A DNA stretch of 48,565 nt from an uncultured Planctomycetota bacterium (GTDB lineage Bacteria; Planctomycetota; UBA1135; GCA-002686595). Where the stretch lies: NCBI GenBank assembly GCA_903892045.1, contig CAITGX010000159.1:1-48565 (forward strand), in the 5' to 3' direction. The translations under genes were made by a program, and so were the position numbers. Under the pieces are notes generated by a model that saw nothing but the letters and a program-made list of their open reading frames with translations, had not been told where the DNA came from and ran no database searches. Below, in pieces: positions 7,851-19,379 of the stretch; positions within the stretch are counted from its first letter, which is position 1; every line of letters begins with the position of its first letter.

Positions 7851-8003
7851 ATGTGGCGCGCGATCGTCGACTTCTTCCGCCGCCTCGCGGCGCTCGGGCC
7901 CGCGGCCCCGCTGTGCGACTCGTGCAAGTGGGACTACGGCAGCGTGTGCAAGCGCCCCGAGCGTCCCAACGCCACGCGCTGCCCCGACTACCAGAAGCGC
8001 TAG
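7851..8003 (+). CDS. 50-residue four-cysteine protein
   Basis: This small ORF begins at ATG 7851 and ends at TAG 8003; the track shows it only as the tail of a longer spurious ORF. The protein has an amphipathic or hydrophobic N-terminus ('MWRAIVDFFRRLAALG') followed by a cysteine-rich core, 'CDSCKWDYGSVCKRP', then 'ERPNATRCPDYQKR'. The spacing is C-x2-C-x7-C-x10-C, which would suit zinc or an iron-sulfur cluster. The reading is supported by its Cys pattern and by a stop just before the convergent tgt gene. I cannot name the family. Confidence 0.65.
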   Translation: MWRAIVDFFRRLAALGPAAPLCDSCKWDYGSVCKRPERPNATRCPDYQKR

Positions 8004-8025
8004 GGCCCGGCGCGGACGCGCTCGC

Positions 8026-10393
<2,368 letters not shown>

Positions 10394-10397
<4 letters not shown>

Positions 10398-11479
10398 GGC
10401 GCGCTCTCGCCCTCGGCGCGCAGGATCGCGGCGTCGACGCCGATCGCTGCGCAGCCCTCGGCGGTGATCATGCGACCGCGGCTGGTGCGCTCGAGGAAGC
10501 CGCAGCGCAGGAGGTGCGGCTCGAAGACTTCTTCGACCGTGTCCTCGGCCTCGCCGATCGCGGCCGCGAGCGTCTTGAGGCCGACGGGGCGGGCACCGTT
10601 GCGCGCGAGCACGGCGAGGATGCGGCGGTCCGTGTCCTCGAGCCCGAACTCGTCGACGCCCATGCGACGCAGCGCCTCGACGGCGTGCGCGGGCTCGGCG
10701 CGCGCGGCACCGGAGACCTGCACGAGGTCGCGTACGCGGCGCAGGAAGCGGTTGGCGATGCGCGGGGTGCCGCGGCTGCGCTCGGCGATCGCGCGCGCGG
10801 CCGCGGGCGAGATCGGCACCTCGAGGATGCGCGCCGAGCGCTCGAGGATGGCGACGAGGTCCTCGGCCGGGTAGGGCGAGAGGCGCTCGAGCAAGCCGAA
10901 GCGGCCGCGGAACGGCGCGGAGAGCAGGCCTTCGCGCGTCGTGGCGCCGACGAGCACGAAGCGCTCGAGCTTGAGCGGCAGGACGCGCGCGTTGGGGCCC
11001 TGGTCGAGGGTCAGGTCGACCGCGTAGTCCTCCATCGCGGAGTACAGGTACTCCTCGACGGCGGCGGGCACGCGGTGGATCTCGTCGATGAAGAGCACGT
11101 CGCCGCGCTTCAGCTGGGTGAGGATGCCGACGAGGTCGCGCGCGCGCTCGAGCGCCGGGCCGGTGGTGGAATGCAAGGTCGTGCCGAGCTCGATCGCGAC
11201 GAGCTTGGCGAGGCTGGTCTTGCCGAGGCCCGGGGGCCCGGACAGGAGCACGTGGTCGGGGGTGTCCTTGCGTGCCCGCGCGGCGGCGATGGCCACGCGC
11301 AGGTTCTCGAGCGTCTGGCGCTGGCCCACGAACTCGTCGAAGCGCTGGGGGCGCAGGGTGTTCTCGAACTCGAGCTCGGCTGCGCCCGGGGCGGTGCCGA
11401 GCAGGGCCTCGAGGCTCTCCGTGCGCAGCCCGTGGAACACGGACCCGCGGCCAGCCTCCGGACGCCCCTCTTCGCTCAT
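10394..11479 (-). CDS. ruvB: Holliday junction branch migration helicase RuvB
   Basis: RuvB is the AAA+ ring motor that, with RuvA, drives branch migration of Holliday junctions. The protein is 361 aa. The Walker A motif is 'GPPGLGKTS' (about 81-89), Walker B is 'LFIDEIHR', sensor 1 is 'LVGATTREG', and 'SRGTPRIANRFLRRVRD' carries the sensor-2 arginine. A C-terminal winged helix contains 'FLERTSRGR'. ATG 11479 gives the best N-terminus, with a TAGGCT element 8 bases upstream. It is the first gene of the ruvB-SpoIID-tgt operon. In many genomes ruvB sits with ruvA, ruvC or queA/tgt; here only tgt is retained, and no ruvA or ruvC is visible. Confidence 0.96.
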
Positions 11480-11880
11480 GGGGCATGAGCCTAGCGGTCG
11501 CCGGGCCCGGGTCGAAGGGCGATCCGAGGCCTTCCAGGCGGGGGCCGAGTGGGGTGTGCCCAGAGAATCTTGGGACGGGAGGGTGTCCGACCGGCCCTGC
11601 TTCGGTACAACCTGCACCTTGCAGAACTGCCTCCCCCCGCCCCGGCGGGGCTCCGGGGCCGGCGCTCCCCCTCGTTCCGCGCGTCGGAACGTCGCGGGAG
11701 AGCAAGACTGCCCTCCTCGGCCGCGCGCCGCGGGATGGCGAGCTTGTCGCCGGTCCGCTCGGCGCCCCCGCCCGTGACGGAGAGGAGCGGCGGAGCGCTG
11801 CTCGTGCGGCCGGCCTTCGGGGCTCGGGCGCAGCGGGCGGGCTCCGTTCCCGTCTCGTCCACCGATCTCACCGAACCTCG
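11480..11880. other. Divergent intergenic region, ruvB / giant lipoprotein 1
   Basis: These 401 bases contain no ORF I support; the track ORFs here are shadows. Apart from the ruvB -10 element they hold a hairpin CCCCGC-CCCG-GCGGGG (11635-11650) and a perfect 7-bp hairpin CGTTCCG-CGCGT-CGGAACG (11673-11691). No convincing promoter for lipoprotein 1 was found; 'TACAAC' near 11606 is a weak possibility. The lipoprotein 1 leader may therefore be long and structured. Confidence 0.5.
11488..11493 (-). promoter_or_regulatory. Candidate -10 element (TAGGCT) of ruvB
   Basis: On the minus strand 'gcTAGGCT' lies 8 bases before the ruvB ATG. A TTCGAC hexamer is 17 bases further upstream (11511-11516). 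The arrangement implies a leaderless operon mRNA. Confidence 0.45.
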
Positions 11881-14800
11881 ATGCGTCGTCCCCTCCACTG
11901 GTCGATTGCCCTCGCACCGTTCGTGCTCGTCGCTTGCAGCGGCGGCTCTGGCTCCTCGTCGGGGGGGAACCTCGACCTGCGCGAGGTCTCCAACGGCTTC
12001 GGCCTGATGCTGCCCTACCAGGTACGCAAGGCCGATGCCCTCGGCAACCCGGGCACCGAAGTGGTGCTGATCCGCTCGATGGCGGACCTGACGGGCAACG
12101 TCACGCCGCTCAACCCGGTGCTGCCGGTCACCGAGTGGCCGGTCGAGGCGCGCCTGCCCAACGGCGACTCGGGCAACCACTACCTGTACGCCGAGTTCAG
12201 CCAGCCGATCGATGTCGCGAGCGTGCTCGACTCGGCCTCGACGGGCCAGTCGAACTACGGCCTCGTCGGAACGATCACGGTGCTCGCGCTCGACCCGGGC
12301 ACGGGCCTCTCGGTGCCGGTCGCCGGCCGGGCCTTCATCGACGGTCAGAGCTACGCGCGCCCGGACCCCAACAATCCGGCGCAGCTCGTGTTCGAGCGCT
12401 GGGTGCAGCTCGACGCCCAAGGCACGCCGCGCGCCACCGCGCTCGACATCGACGGCGATGGCCAGCCCGAGGGCCTCGGCTTCCCCGGTACCCAGACGGC
12501 CGTGGGCTTCGCGGGCGCCTCGAAGCTCGTGAGCCCGAACACGTTCGTGTTCGTCGTCGACAGCGACAACGACCTCTCGACCCACGAGCAGTTCCCGGCC
12601 AACCGCCAGATCAAGCTGCGCGCGACGCGCGCGGTGAAGTCCCAGAACGGCAAGCTGCTCGCCCAGCAGGTGGTCGCAAGCTGCACCGTCGGCAGCGACG
12701 CGATTGCGCCCGAAGTCGCGACGACGCCGCCGCCCAACGCGATCCCGGTCACGAGCCCGAGCCTCGGCGACGACCAGATCGATCCGCAGACGCCGATCCT
12801 CGTCGAGTTCACCGAGCCGCTGCAGCCCACCAGCGTCGGTTCGTTCCCGACCGTCGTCCCGCCGATCGTGAGCCCTGCGATCACGCTCGTCTTCGGACCC
12901 ACGAACCAGCAGACGCAGGTGCCCTACACCTGCGTGCCCGAGTCGGTCTACGACTTCTCGCGCTGGATCCTGACGCCCGCGTTCCCCTTCCCCGGCAACG
13001 GTCCCGCGACGCAGGCCTGCGGCACGTTCAATCGCGTCACGGTCAATTTCGTGGCCCAGCAGGTGCTCGACCTCGCGGGCAACACCAACTCGCTGGCGGC
13101 CACCACCGATTTCACCACGGGTGAGGGACCGGGCCTCGTCAACGCGCCAGTCGCCCCCGAGGCCGTCGTCGTCGGCCGCGTCGGCGCGTCACCGGGCCTG
13201 TCCGTGCTCGACCTCAACGGCTTCGGCCAGTCCACGGGTGACCCGCAGTTCGACTTCAGCTACCAGACCTTCCCCAAGGGCTGGTCGAACTTCCCCAACA
13301 ACCCGAACCTGATCCAGTACGGGCCGACGATGTACCCGCCGCTGTTCCCCGGCACCTGCACGGTGGACGGTGGTTCGGCGGGCGCGTTCACGCTGACCAA
13401 GGACTCGTCCCTCGACGACCTGCTGGTGCGTCCGCCGGTGATCACGTCGGTGGGGGAGATGGCCCTCGGCCAGTCGCTCGACCTCGTCTACCACAACGGC
13501 AAGGACTCGACGGGCTGCCGCTTCAACGGCGGCAACTTCTGTTCGATCAACGGCAAGAAGGTCATCCGCACGTCGTTCCAGACCAGCCAGACGATCGGAC
13601 CGCCGCTGCCCAACCAGGCCCCGGCCGCGATCGTCCCCGGCGGCGCCAATCCGATCTCGTTCGCTCCGCACCCCAACCCGCCGCCGCTGCGCTTCCCGCC
13701 CCTGTGCCTGCAGCCCTTCATCGGCGGCGAGGAGCCGACCTCGATCTACACCGCCACCGCGCCGCCCGCGGGCCTGGGCTTCGCCAACCTGCTCGTGCCC
13801 GGCAACCCGCTGCGCGAGTTCGACCGTCCGCCGACGGGCATCGGGGCCCAGTTCCAGAACGCCTTCTTCGAGGGACCGGACCGCGTGACGCTGACGAGCT
13901 CGGGCCCGTGCCTCGAGCACCAGTACCGCCAGCAGATCGGTCACTTCCTCTACATGCTCGACCGCGCGCGCCGCGAGGTCGTGGTGTTCAACTCCAACCG
14001 CATGACCGTGCTCGATCGCATCCCCTGCGCGGATCCGACCGACATCACGATGGCGCCGAACCTCGACTTCATCGCCATCTCGAACCAGAACGCGGACACG
14101 GTCACGTTCATCGACACCAACCCTGCCTCGGCGACGTTCCACAAGGTCGTCAAGGTCACGCAGGTCGGCCGTGGACCGCGCGGCATCGAGTGGGATCCGG
14201 GCAACGAGGACATCCTCGTGTGCAACGAGGAAGACGGCTCGGTCTCGATCCTCTCCGCGTTCACGTTCGACGTGCGCAAGACGATCTTCGGCAACCTCGA
14301 GCGTCCGTTCGACGTCGTGATCCTCCAGCGCCAGATCGGCTTCGGCTACAACCGCGCCGTCTACTTCGCGTGGATCCTCAACCGCAACGGCGACTTGACG
14401 ATCTTCGAGTCGGGTCCCAACGGCGTGAACGGCTGGGGCTACGACGACACGGTCGGCGTCGCGCCCTTCAACTTCGAGAACCCGAAGAAGCTCGCGCTCA
14501 ACTACGAGTTCGTCGGCGGGTCGGTGTGGATCCTCCACGAGAACCCGCTGAGCGAGACCGGCACGCCGACGGGCCAGATCGGCGGCGCGGTCACGCGCGT
14601 CGACATCGACAGCGGCGCCTTCGGCCTGCTGCCCCTCAACGGCTTCCAAGGTCAGGTCAACCCGCAGTTCCGCAACATGAGCCTCAAGGTCCGCACCTCG
14701 ATCGGGCCCAACGAGCTCACCGGCGTGCCTGTCGACCTGTGCTTCGACGAGCTCAACAACCTCGGGGCGTCCCAGAACACGCAGTCGAACTTCGGCGTGG

Positions 14801-15033
14801 GTCAGGGCATCCTGATCAACGGCAAGTCCGTGATCCGCAACGCCACCACGGCGGCGATCTTCCCCGACTACATGTTCCTCGCGGTTCCGACCTCGAGCGA
14901 AGGTCCGGGGGTGATCGACGTGATCTCGATGACGAGCGGCTACACCCGCTTCGACACGGACAAGTACCTGACGGGGGTGCAGTCGGTGCCGTGCTCCGGC
15001 GCGCGCTTCCTGTGCACGTTCTTCCGCCACTAG
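11881..15033 (+). CDS. Giant secreted lipoprotein 1 (Ig-like and beta-propeller-like regions)
   Basis: This is a 1050-aa lipoprotein. Its signal 'WSIALAPFVLVAC' has the lipidated Cys at 19, followed by a Gly/Ser linker. The N-terminal domain opens with 'EVSNGFGLMLPYQVRKAD'. Acidic loops such as 'DIDGDGQPEG' and 'DSDNDLSTHEQ' look calcium-binding. Around 270-420 a segment ('PEVATTPPPNAIPV', 'ILVEFTEPLQPTSVGS') resembles bacterial Ig-like Big_5 domains. From about 685 on, repeated blades ('NLDFIAISNQNADTVTFIDTN', 'GRGPRGIEWDPGNEDILVC', 'RNGDLTIFESG') resemble a YVTN-type beta-propeller. It is a close paralogue of the next gene over its whole length. I took ATG 11881 for the signal peptide; the track start runs 200 codons too far upstream. 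A surface-exposed binding or structural role is likely, but the function is unknown. Confidence 0.85.
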   Translation: MRRPLHWSIALAPFVLVACSGGSGSSSGGNLDLREVSNGFGLMLPYQVRKADALGNPGTEVVLIRSMADLTGNVTPLNPVLPVTEWPVEARLPNGDSGNHYLYAEFSQPIDVASVLDSASTGQSNYGLVGTITVLALDPGTGLSVPVAGRAFIDGQSYARPDPNNPAQLVFERWVQLDAQGTPRATALDIDGDGQPEGLGFPGTQTAVGFAGASKLVSPNTFVFVVDSDNDLSTHEQFPANRQIKLRATRAVKSQNGKLLAQQVVASCTVGSDAIAPEVATTPPPNAIPVTSPSLGDDQIDPQTPILVEFTEPLQPTSVGSFPTVVPPIVSPAITLVFGPTNQQTQVPYTCVPESVYDFSRWILTPAFPFPGNGPATQACGTFNRVTVNFVAQQVLDLAGNTNSLAATTDFTTGEGPGLVNAPVAPEAVVVGRVGASPGLSVLDLNGFGQSTGDPQFDFSYQTFPKGWSNFPNNPNLIQYGPTMYPPLFPGTCTVDGGSAGAFTLTKDSSLDDLLVRPPVITSVGEMALGQSLDLVYHNGKDSTGCRFNGGNFCSINGKKVIRTSFQTSQTIGPPLPNQAPAAIVPGGANPISFAPHPNPPPLRFPPLCLQPFIGGEEPTSIYTATAPPAGLGFANLLVPGNPLREFDRPPTGIGAQFQNAFFEGPDRVTLTSSGPCLEHQYRQQIGHFLYMLDRARREVVVFNSNRMTVLDRIPCADPTDITMAPNLDFIAISNQNADTVTFIDTNPASATFHKVVKVTQVGRGPRGIEWDPGNEDILVCNEEDGSVSILSAFTFDVRKTIFGNLERPFDVVILQRQIGFGYNRAVYFAWILNRNGDLTIFESGPNGVNGWGYDDTVGVAPFNFENPKKLALNYEFVGGSVWILHENPLSETGTPTGQIGGAVTRVDIDSGAFGLLPLNGFQGQVNPQFRNMSLKVRTSIGPNELTGVPVDLCFDELNNLGASQNTQSNFGVGQGILINGKSVIRNATTAAIFPDYMFLAVPTSSEGPGVIDVISMTSGYTRFDTDKYLTGVQSVPCSGARFLCTFFRH

Positions 15034-15374
15034 AGCGCACGCTCGGCTGCTCGAAAGCGCACAGCGAGCCGCGCTCGGCTCTCGTTCTCCGGGCCCTGCC
15101 CTCCGCCCCACACCGGGTGGGGGCGGGGCCCGGGTCCTTGGGACTTGCTCGCCCGGGAATGCGGCTTGGCCGTCAGGGCTGGCACGGTGCTTGAGGGACG
15201 TGGATCGGCACGGCGTCTGTCGCGCTCCGGAGCCCCGCGGGGCAGGGGGCGCCGCGCCGCAGTCGGATGGAAAATTTGCGTGCATCCTCGGCGGGGTGGC
15301 TGACTAGACTACGCACCCCTTTTCGTGCGCGGCCGCGAGCGGCCCCCCTACAGACAGCGAGCGAACCTGATCCC
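15034..15374. other. Intergenic region between the paired giant lipoproteins
   Basis: These 341 bases have no supported ORF. After the first stop come hairpins GAGCCG-CGCT-CGGCTC (15066-15081) and CCGCCCC/GGGGCGG (15103-15126). Closer to the second gene lie an AT-richer patch ('GGAAAATTT' near 15269), a possible -10 'TAGACT' (15304-15309), and two small leader hairpins: CGCAC/GTGCG around the 'CCCTTTTC' loop, and GGCCGC-GA-GCGGCC (15331-15344). The second gene therefore probably has its own promoter and a structured leader of about 60 bases. Confidence 0.45.
15103..15126 (+). terminator. Hairpin downstream of giant lipoprotein 1
   Basis: A perfect 7-bp stem, CCGCCCC / GGGGCGG, has a 10-base loop and lies 70 bases after the stop, preceded by a second hairpin at 15066-15081. 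No T-tract follows, so efficiency is uncertain. Confidence 0.35.
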
Positions 15375-18300
15375 ATGAAGCGACAGCTGGCATGGACCTT
15401 GGCGGCGTCCCCGGTGGTGTTCCTCTTTGCCTCCTGCTCTGGCGGAGGCAGTGGATCCTCGGGCTCGGCCTCCCAGATGGACCTCCTTGAGGTGTCCAAC
15501 GGCTTCGGCCTGATGCTGCCCCATCAGGTGCGCAAGGCGGACGCCAACGGCAACCCGACGGCCGAGCTGGTGCTGATCCGCAGCTTCGATGACCTGACGG
15601 GCAACGTGACCCCGCAGAACCCGATTCTGCCGGTCACCGAATGGCCCACCGAGGCGCGCCTGCCCAACGGCGATACGGGCAACCACTTCATCTACGCCGA
15701 GTTCTCCCAGCCGCTGGACATCGACTCCGTCCTCGATCCCTCGCCCGCGGGTCAGGCCAACTCGGGCCTGATCGGTCCGATCACGGTGCTGGCGCTCGAT
15801 CCGACCTCCGGCGAGTCGACTCCGATCCCCGGTCGCGCGTTCATCGGTGGCCGCACCTACGCGGGCATCGATCCCAATACGCCGGGGCGCCTGCTGTTCG
15901 AGCGCTGGGTCGAGCTCGACGTCAATGGCAAGCCCATCGCGGGCTCCGTCGACCTCGATGGCAACGGCGTCCCGGATGGCAAGGGCTTCCCCGGCACGGA
16001 GAGCACGATCGGCTTCACCGGCGCTTCGAAGCTCGTCAGCGACACCACCTTCGTGTTCGTCGTGGACTCCGACGGCGACCTCTCGACCCACGAACGCTTC
16101 CCGTCCGATCGTCAGGTGCGCCTGCGCGCCACGACGGCGCTTCGCGCGGTGAACCAGAACCAGCTGCAGCGTCAGGTCGTCGCGAGCGCGACGGTCGGGG
16201 CCGACGGGATCGCGCCGGAAGTGCTCACGACTCCGGCCCCCAACTCGATTCCGCTCACCAGCCCGAGCTTCGGCGACGTCGACGTCGATCCGCTGACCAC
16301 CATCCAGGTCGAGTTCACCGAGCCCGTCCAGCCGACGAGCGTCGGCTCCTTCCCGACCGTCCGCCTGCCGATCGTCAGCCCGGCGATCACGCTCGTGTTC
16401 GGGCCGGCGAACCAGCAGACGCAGGTGCCGTACACCTGCATGCCGCTCTCGGTCTTCGACCTCTCGAAGTGGGTGCTGACGACCCAGTTCGGCTTCCCCG
16501 GCAACGGTCCGGCCTCCCAGGGCTGCGGCACCTTCAACCGCGTCACGATGACGTTCGTGCCGGCGCAGGTGCGCGACTTCTCGGCCAATCGGAACACGCT
16601 CGGCGCGACGACCGACTTCACCACGGGTGAGGGGCCGGGCCTCGTCAACGCGCCGGTCGCCCCCGAGGCGATCCTCGTCGGTCGCGTGGGCGCGGTCCCC
16701 GGCATCTCGGTGATCGACCTCAACGGCTTCGGCCAGTCGACGGGCGATCCGCAGTTCGACTTCAGCTACCAGACCTTCCCCAAGGGCTGGTCGAACTTCC
16801 CCAACAACCCGAACCTGATCCAGTACGGACCGACGATGTTCCCGCCGCTCTTCCCCGGCACCTGCACGGTGGACGGCGGCTCGGCGGGCGCGTTCTCGCT
16901 GACGCGGGACTCGTCGCTCAACGACCTGCTCGTGCGCGCCCCTCTGATCACGTCCGTGGGCGAGATGGCGCTCGGCAACCCGCTCGACACCGTGTACCAC
17001 AACGGCAAGGACTCGACCGGTTGCCGCTCGGGCGGCGGCAGCTTCTGCGCCGTGACGGGCAAGAAGCTGGTGCAGACGGCGTTCCAGACCAACCAGACCC
17101 TCGGCCCGCCGACCGGCAACCAGCTCCCGGCCGCCCAGGTGCCCGGCGGTGCCAACCCGATCTCCTTCGCCCCGCACCCCAACCCGCCGGTGCTGCGCTT
17201 CCCGCCGCTGTGCCTGCAGCCCTTCATCGGCGGCGAGGAGCCGACCTCGAAGTTCACCATCGACCCGCCGCCGCCGGCTGGCAAGGGTCTGGGCTTCGGC
17301 AACCTGCTCGTGCCCGGCGACGCCCTGCGCGAGTTCTCCAACCCGCCCTCGGGCACGCTGGCCCAGTTCCAGAACGCCTTCTTCGAGGGCCCGGACCGTC
17401 CGATCGAGCTGACCTCGGGCGCCTGCCTCTCGTACATGTACCGCCAGCAGATCGGGCACTTCCTGTACATGCTCGACCGCGCGCGCCGCGAGGTCGTGGT
17501 GTTCAACTCCAACCGCATGACGGTCATCGAACGCATCCCCTGCGCCGACCCGACCGACATGACGATGGCGCCCAACCTCGACTTCATCGCGATCTCGAAC
17601 CAGAACGCCGACACGGTCACGTTCATCGACATCGACCCCTCGTCGTCGACCTTCCACCAGATCGTCAAGGTCACGCCGGTCGGTCGCGGCCCGCGCGGTC
17701 TCGAGTGGGATCCGGGCAACGAGGACATCCTCGTCTGCAACGAAGAGGACGGGTCGCTCTCGATCATCTCGGCGTTCACGTTCAATGTCCGCAAGACGGT
17801 CTTCGGCAACCTCAACGCGCCGTTCGACGTCGTGATCTCCCAGCGCCAGCAGGGCTTCGGCTTCCAGCGCAACGTGTACTTCGGCTGGATCCTCAACCGC
17901 AACGGCGACCTGACCCTGTTCGAGTCCGGTCCCAACGGCGTCAACGGTTGGGGTTACGACGACACGATCGGCGTCTCGCCGTTCTCGTTCGCGAACCCCA
18001 AGAAGATCGCGCTGAACTACGACTACCTCGGTGGTTCGGTGTGGATCGTGCACGAGAACCCGCTCACGATCGAGGGCGCTCCGAGCGGCCAGATCGGTGG
18101 CGCGATCACGCGCATCGACGCGGCCAGCGGCTCCTTCGGCGTCCAGCCGCTGGGTGGCTTTGCCGGCTTCATCAACCCGCAGTTCCGCGACCTGAGCCTC
18201 AAGGTCAAGACCTCGATCGGTCCCAACCAGCTGACGGGCGTGCCGGTCGACATCGTCTTCGACGAGCTCAACAACCTCGGTGCCTCGGCCAACTTCACCA

Positions 18301-18557
18301 CGCCCTACGGCGTCGGCTCGCCGATCCTCATCAACGGCAAGGCCGCGGTCCGTACGGGTGGTGGCGGTGCGACGCAGACCGTGTTCCCCGACTACATGTT
18401 CGCGGCCATCCCCAACTCGAGCGAGGGCCCGGGGGTCATCGACGTGATCGCGCTCACGAGCGGCTTCACGCGCTTCGACACGGACAAGTACCTGTCGGGC
18501 ACGCAGTCGATCCCCTGCGCCGGTGCGCGCTTCCTCGGCTCGTACTTCCGTCACTAG
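15375..18557 (+). CDS. Giant secreted lipoprotein 2 (paralogue of lipoprotein 1)
   Basis: This is a 1060-aa lipoprotein with the signal 'AASPVVFLFASC' (lipid Cys21) and a Gly/Ser linker. It aligns with the preceding gene from 'EVSNGFGLMLPHQVRKAD' to the last residues ('RFDTDKYLSGTQSIPCAGARFL'), with long identical blocks such as 'GQSTGDPQFDFSYQTFPKGW' and 'GGANPISFAPHPNPP'. It shares the acidic loops ('DLDGNGVPDGKG', 'DSDGDLSTHERF'), the Ig-like segment ('TIQVEFTEPVQPTSVGS') and the propeller-like blades. Conserved cysteines across both copies suggest disulfides and extracytoplasmic folding. The strong C/G-ending codon choice is typical of a highly expressed gene in this genome and creates a long antisense ORF. 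A strong terminator follows. The function is unknown. Confidence 0.85.
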   Translation: MKRQLAWTLAASPVVFLFASCSGGGSGSSGSASQMDLLEVSNGFGLMLPHQVRKADANGNPTAELVLIRSFDDLTGNVTPQNPILPVTEWPTEARLPNGDTGNHFIYAEFSQPLDIDSVLDPSPAGQANSGLIGPITVLALDPTSGESTPIPGRAFIGGRTYAGIDPNTPGRLLFERWVELDVNGKPIAGSVDLDGNGVPDGKGFPGTESTIGFTGASKLVSDTTFVFVVDSDGDLSTHERFPSDRQVRLRATTALRAVNQNQLQRQVVASATVGADGIAPEVLTTPAPNSIPLTSPSFGDVDVDPLTTIQVEFTEPVQPTSVGSFPTVRLPIVSPAITLVFGPANQQTQVPYTCMPLSVFDLSKWVLTTQFGFPGNGPASQGCGTFNRVTMTFVPAQVRDFSANRNTLGATTDFTTGEGPGLVNAPVAPEAILVGRVGAVPGISVIDLNGFGQSTGDPQFDFSYQTFPKGWSNFPNNPNLIQYGPTMFPPLFPGTCTVDGGSAGAFSLTRDSSLNDLLVRAPLITSVGEMALGNPLDTVYHNGKDSTGCRSGGGSFCAVTGKKLVQTAFQTNQTLGPPTGNQLPAAQVPGGANPISFAPHPNPPVLRFPPLCLQPFIGGEEPTSKFTIDPPPPAGKGLGFGNLLVPGDALREFSNPPSGTLAQFQNAFFEGPDRPIELTSGACLSYMYRQQIGHFLYMLDRARREVVVFNSNRMTVIERIPCADPTDMTMAPNLDFIAISNQNADTVTFIDIDPSSSTFHQIVKVTPVGRGPRGLEWDPGNEDILVCNEEDGSLSIISAFTFNVRKTVFGNLNAPFDVVISQRQQGFGFQRNVYFGWILNRNGDLTLFESGPNGVNGWGYDDTIGVSPFSFANPKKIALNYDYLGGSVWIVHENPLTIEGAPSGQIGGAITRIDAASGSFGVQPLGGFAGFINPQFRDLSLKVKTSIGPNQLTGVPVDIVFDELNNLGASANFTTPYGVGSPILINGKAAVRTGGGGATQTVFPDYMFAAIPNSSEGPGVIDVIALTSGFTRFDTDKYLSGTQSIPCAGARFLGSYFRH

Positions 18558-18594
18558 CAGTCGATTCCGGCGGCCCGCGCCGGAGTGTCGCTCT

Positions 18595-18636
18595 CCGCGC
18601 CCGTCTGGCCCCGCGTCAGGCGGGCGCGGTCTCTTT
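18595..18636 (+). terminator. Strong intrinsic terminator after the lipoprotein pair
   Basis: The stem is 13 bp, CCGCGCCCGTCTG with CAGGCGGGCGCGG (one G-U pair), with a 9-base loop, followed by 'TCTCTTT'. A smaller perfect hairpin CCGGCG-GCCCG-CGCCGG (18567-18583) precedes it. It insulates the menaquinone cluster from the lipoprotein genes. Confidence 0.75.
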
Positions 18637-18677
18637 CGGGCTCTGCGTGGGGGCGTGAGTCGGCTCCGGCGATGCGC

Positions 18678-18683
18678 TAGGCT
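18678..18683 (+). promoter_or_regulatory. Candidate -10 element (TAGGCT) of ubiE
   Basis: 'gcTAGGCT' lies 9 bases before the ubiE ATG and is not part of any upstream stop codon. It lies directly after the lipoprotein terminator, as expected for the promoter of a new operon. No clear -35 is visible. Confidence 0.45.
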
Positions 18684-18692
18684 CCTCTTCCC

Positions 18693-19379
18693 ATGCCCGA
18701 CCCGCGCGAAGTGCGCTCGATGTTCAGCCGCATTGCCGGTCGCTATGACCTGCTCAACCGGCTCCTGTCCGCCGGAATCGACCGTCGCTGGCGAGACCGC
18801 ACCGTGCGCCGCGCGGGGCCTCTGCAGGGGCGCCTGGTCGTGGATGCGTGCTGCGGCACTGGCGACCTGGCGCTCGAGTTTGCGGCTGCGGGCGCACGCG
18901 TCGTCGGCGTCGACTTCACGCCCGAGATGCTGCGGCACGCGGGCCCCAAGGCGAGCGCGCGCTCGCTTCCGGGCGTGTTCGTGCACGGTGACGCGATGCG
19001 CTTGCCGGTCGCCACGGGCGCTGCCGACGTGTGCAGCGTGGCGTTCGGCGTTCGCAACTTGGCTGACCCGGACCTGGGCCTGCGCGAGTTGGCGCGGGTG
19101 CTGAAGCCGGGAGGAACGCTGTTCGTGCTCGAGTTCAGCCCGCCGCCGCCGGGCCTGCTCGGCACGCTGTATCGCTTCTACTTCCTGAAGGTGCTGCCTT
19201 GGATCGGAGGCTTCATCTCCGGGGACCGCGAGGCCTATCGCTACTTGCCGCGCACCGTGTCCGCCTGGCCGGAGCCCGACGCGTTCCGGCGCCAGCTCGA
19301 AGGTGCGGGTCTCGTCAACTGCGGCTACGAGCGACTGACCTTCGGCATCGCGAGCCTGCACTGGGGAACGCGACCGTGA
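18693..19379 (+). CDS. ubiE: UbiE/MenG-type quinone C-methyltransferase
   Basis: This is a SAM-dependent methyltransferase (228 aa) that carries out the last C-methylation of menaquinone or ubiquinone. 'MFSRIAGRYDLLNRLLSAGIDRRWR' is the UbiE N-terminal signature. 'VVDACCGTGDLALEFA' is the SAM-binding motif I. 'SVAFGVRNLADPDLGLRELARVLKPGG' and 'FYFLKVLPWIGGFISGDREAYRYLP' are the two classic UbiE blocks. It heads an operon with a CPBP protease, ubiX and ubiA. With UbiX- and UbiA-like partners but no menA-F genes in view, demethylmenaquinone from the futalosine route is the likely substrate; this is an inference. Confidence 0.92.
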   Translation: MPDPREVRSMFSRIAGRYDLLNRLLSAGIDRRWRDRTVRRAGPLQGRLVVDACCGTGDLALEFAAAGARVVGVDFTPEMLRHAGPKASARSLPGVFVHGDAMRLPVATGAADVCSVAFGVRNLADPDLGLRELARVLKPGGTLFVLEFSPPPPGLLGTLYRFYFLKVLPWIGGFISGDREAYRYLPRTVSAWPEPDAFRRQLEGAGLVNCGYERLTFGIASLHWGTRP

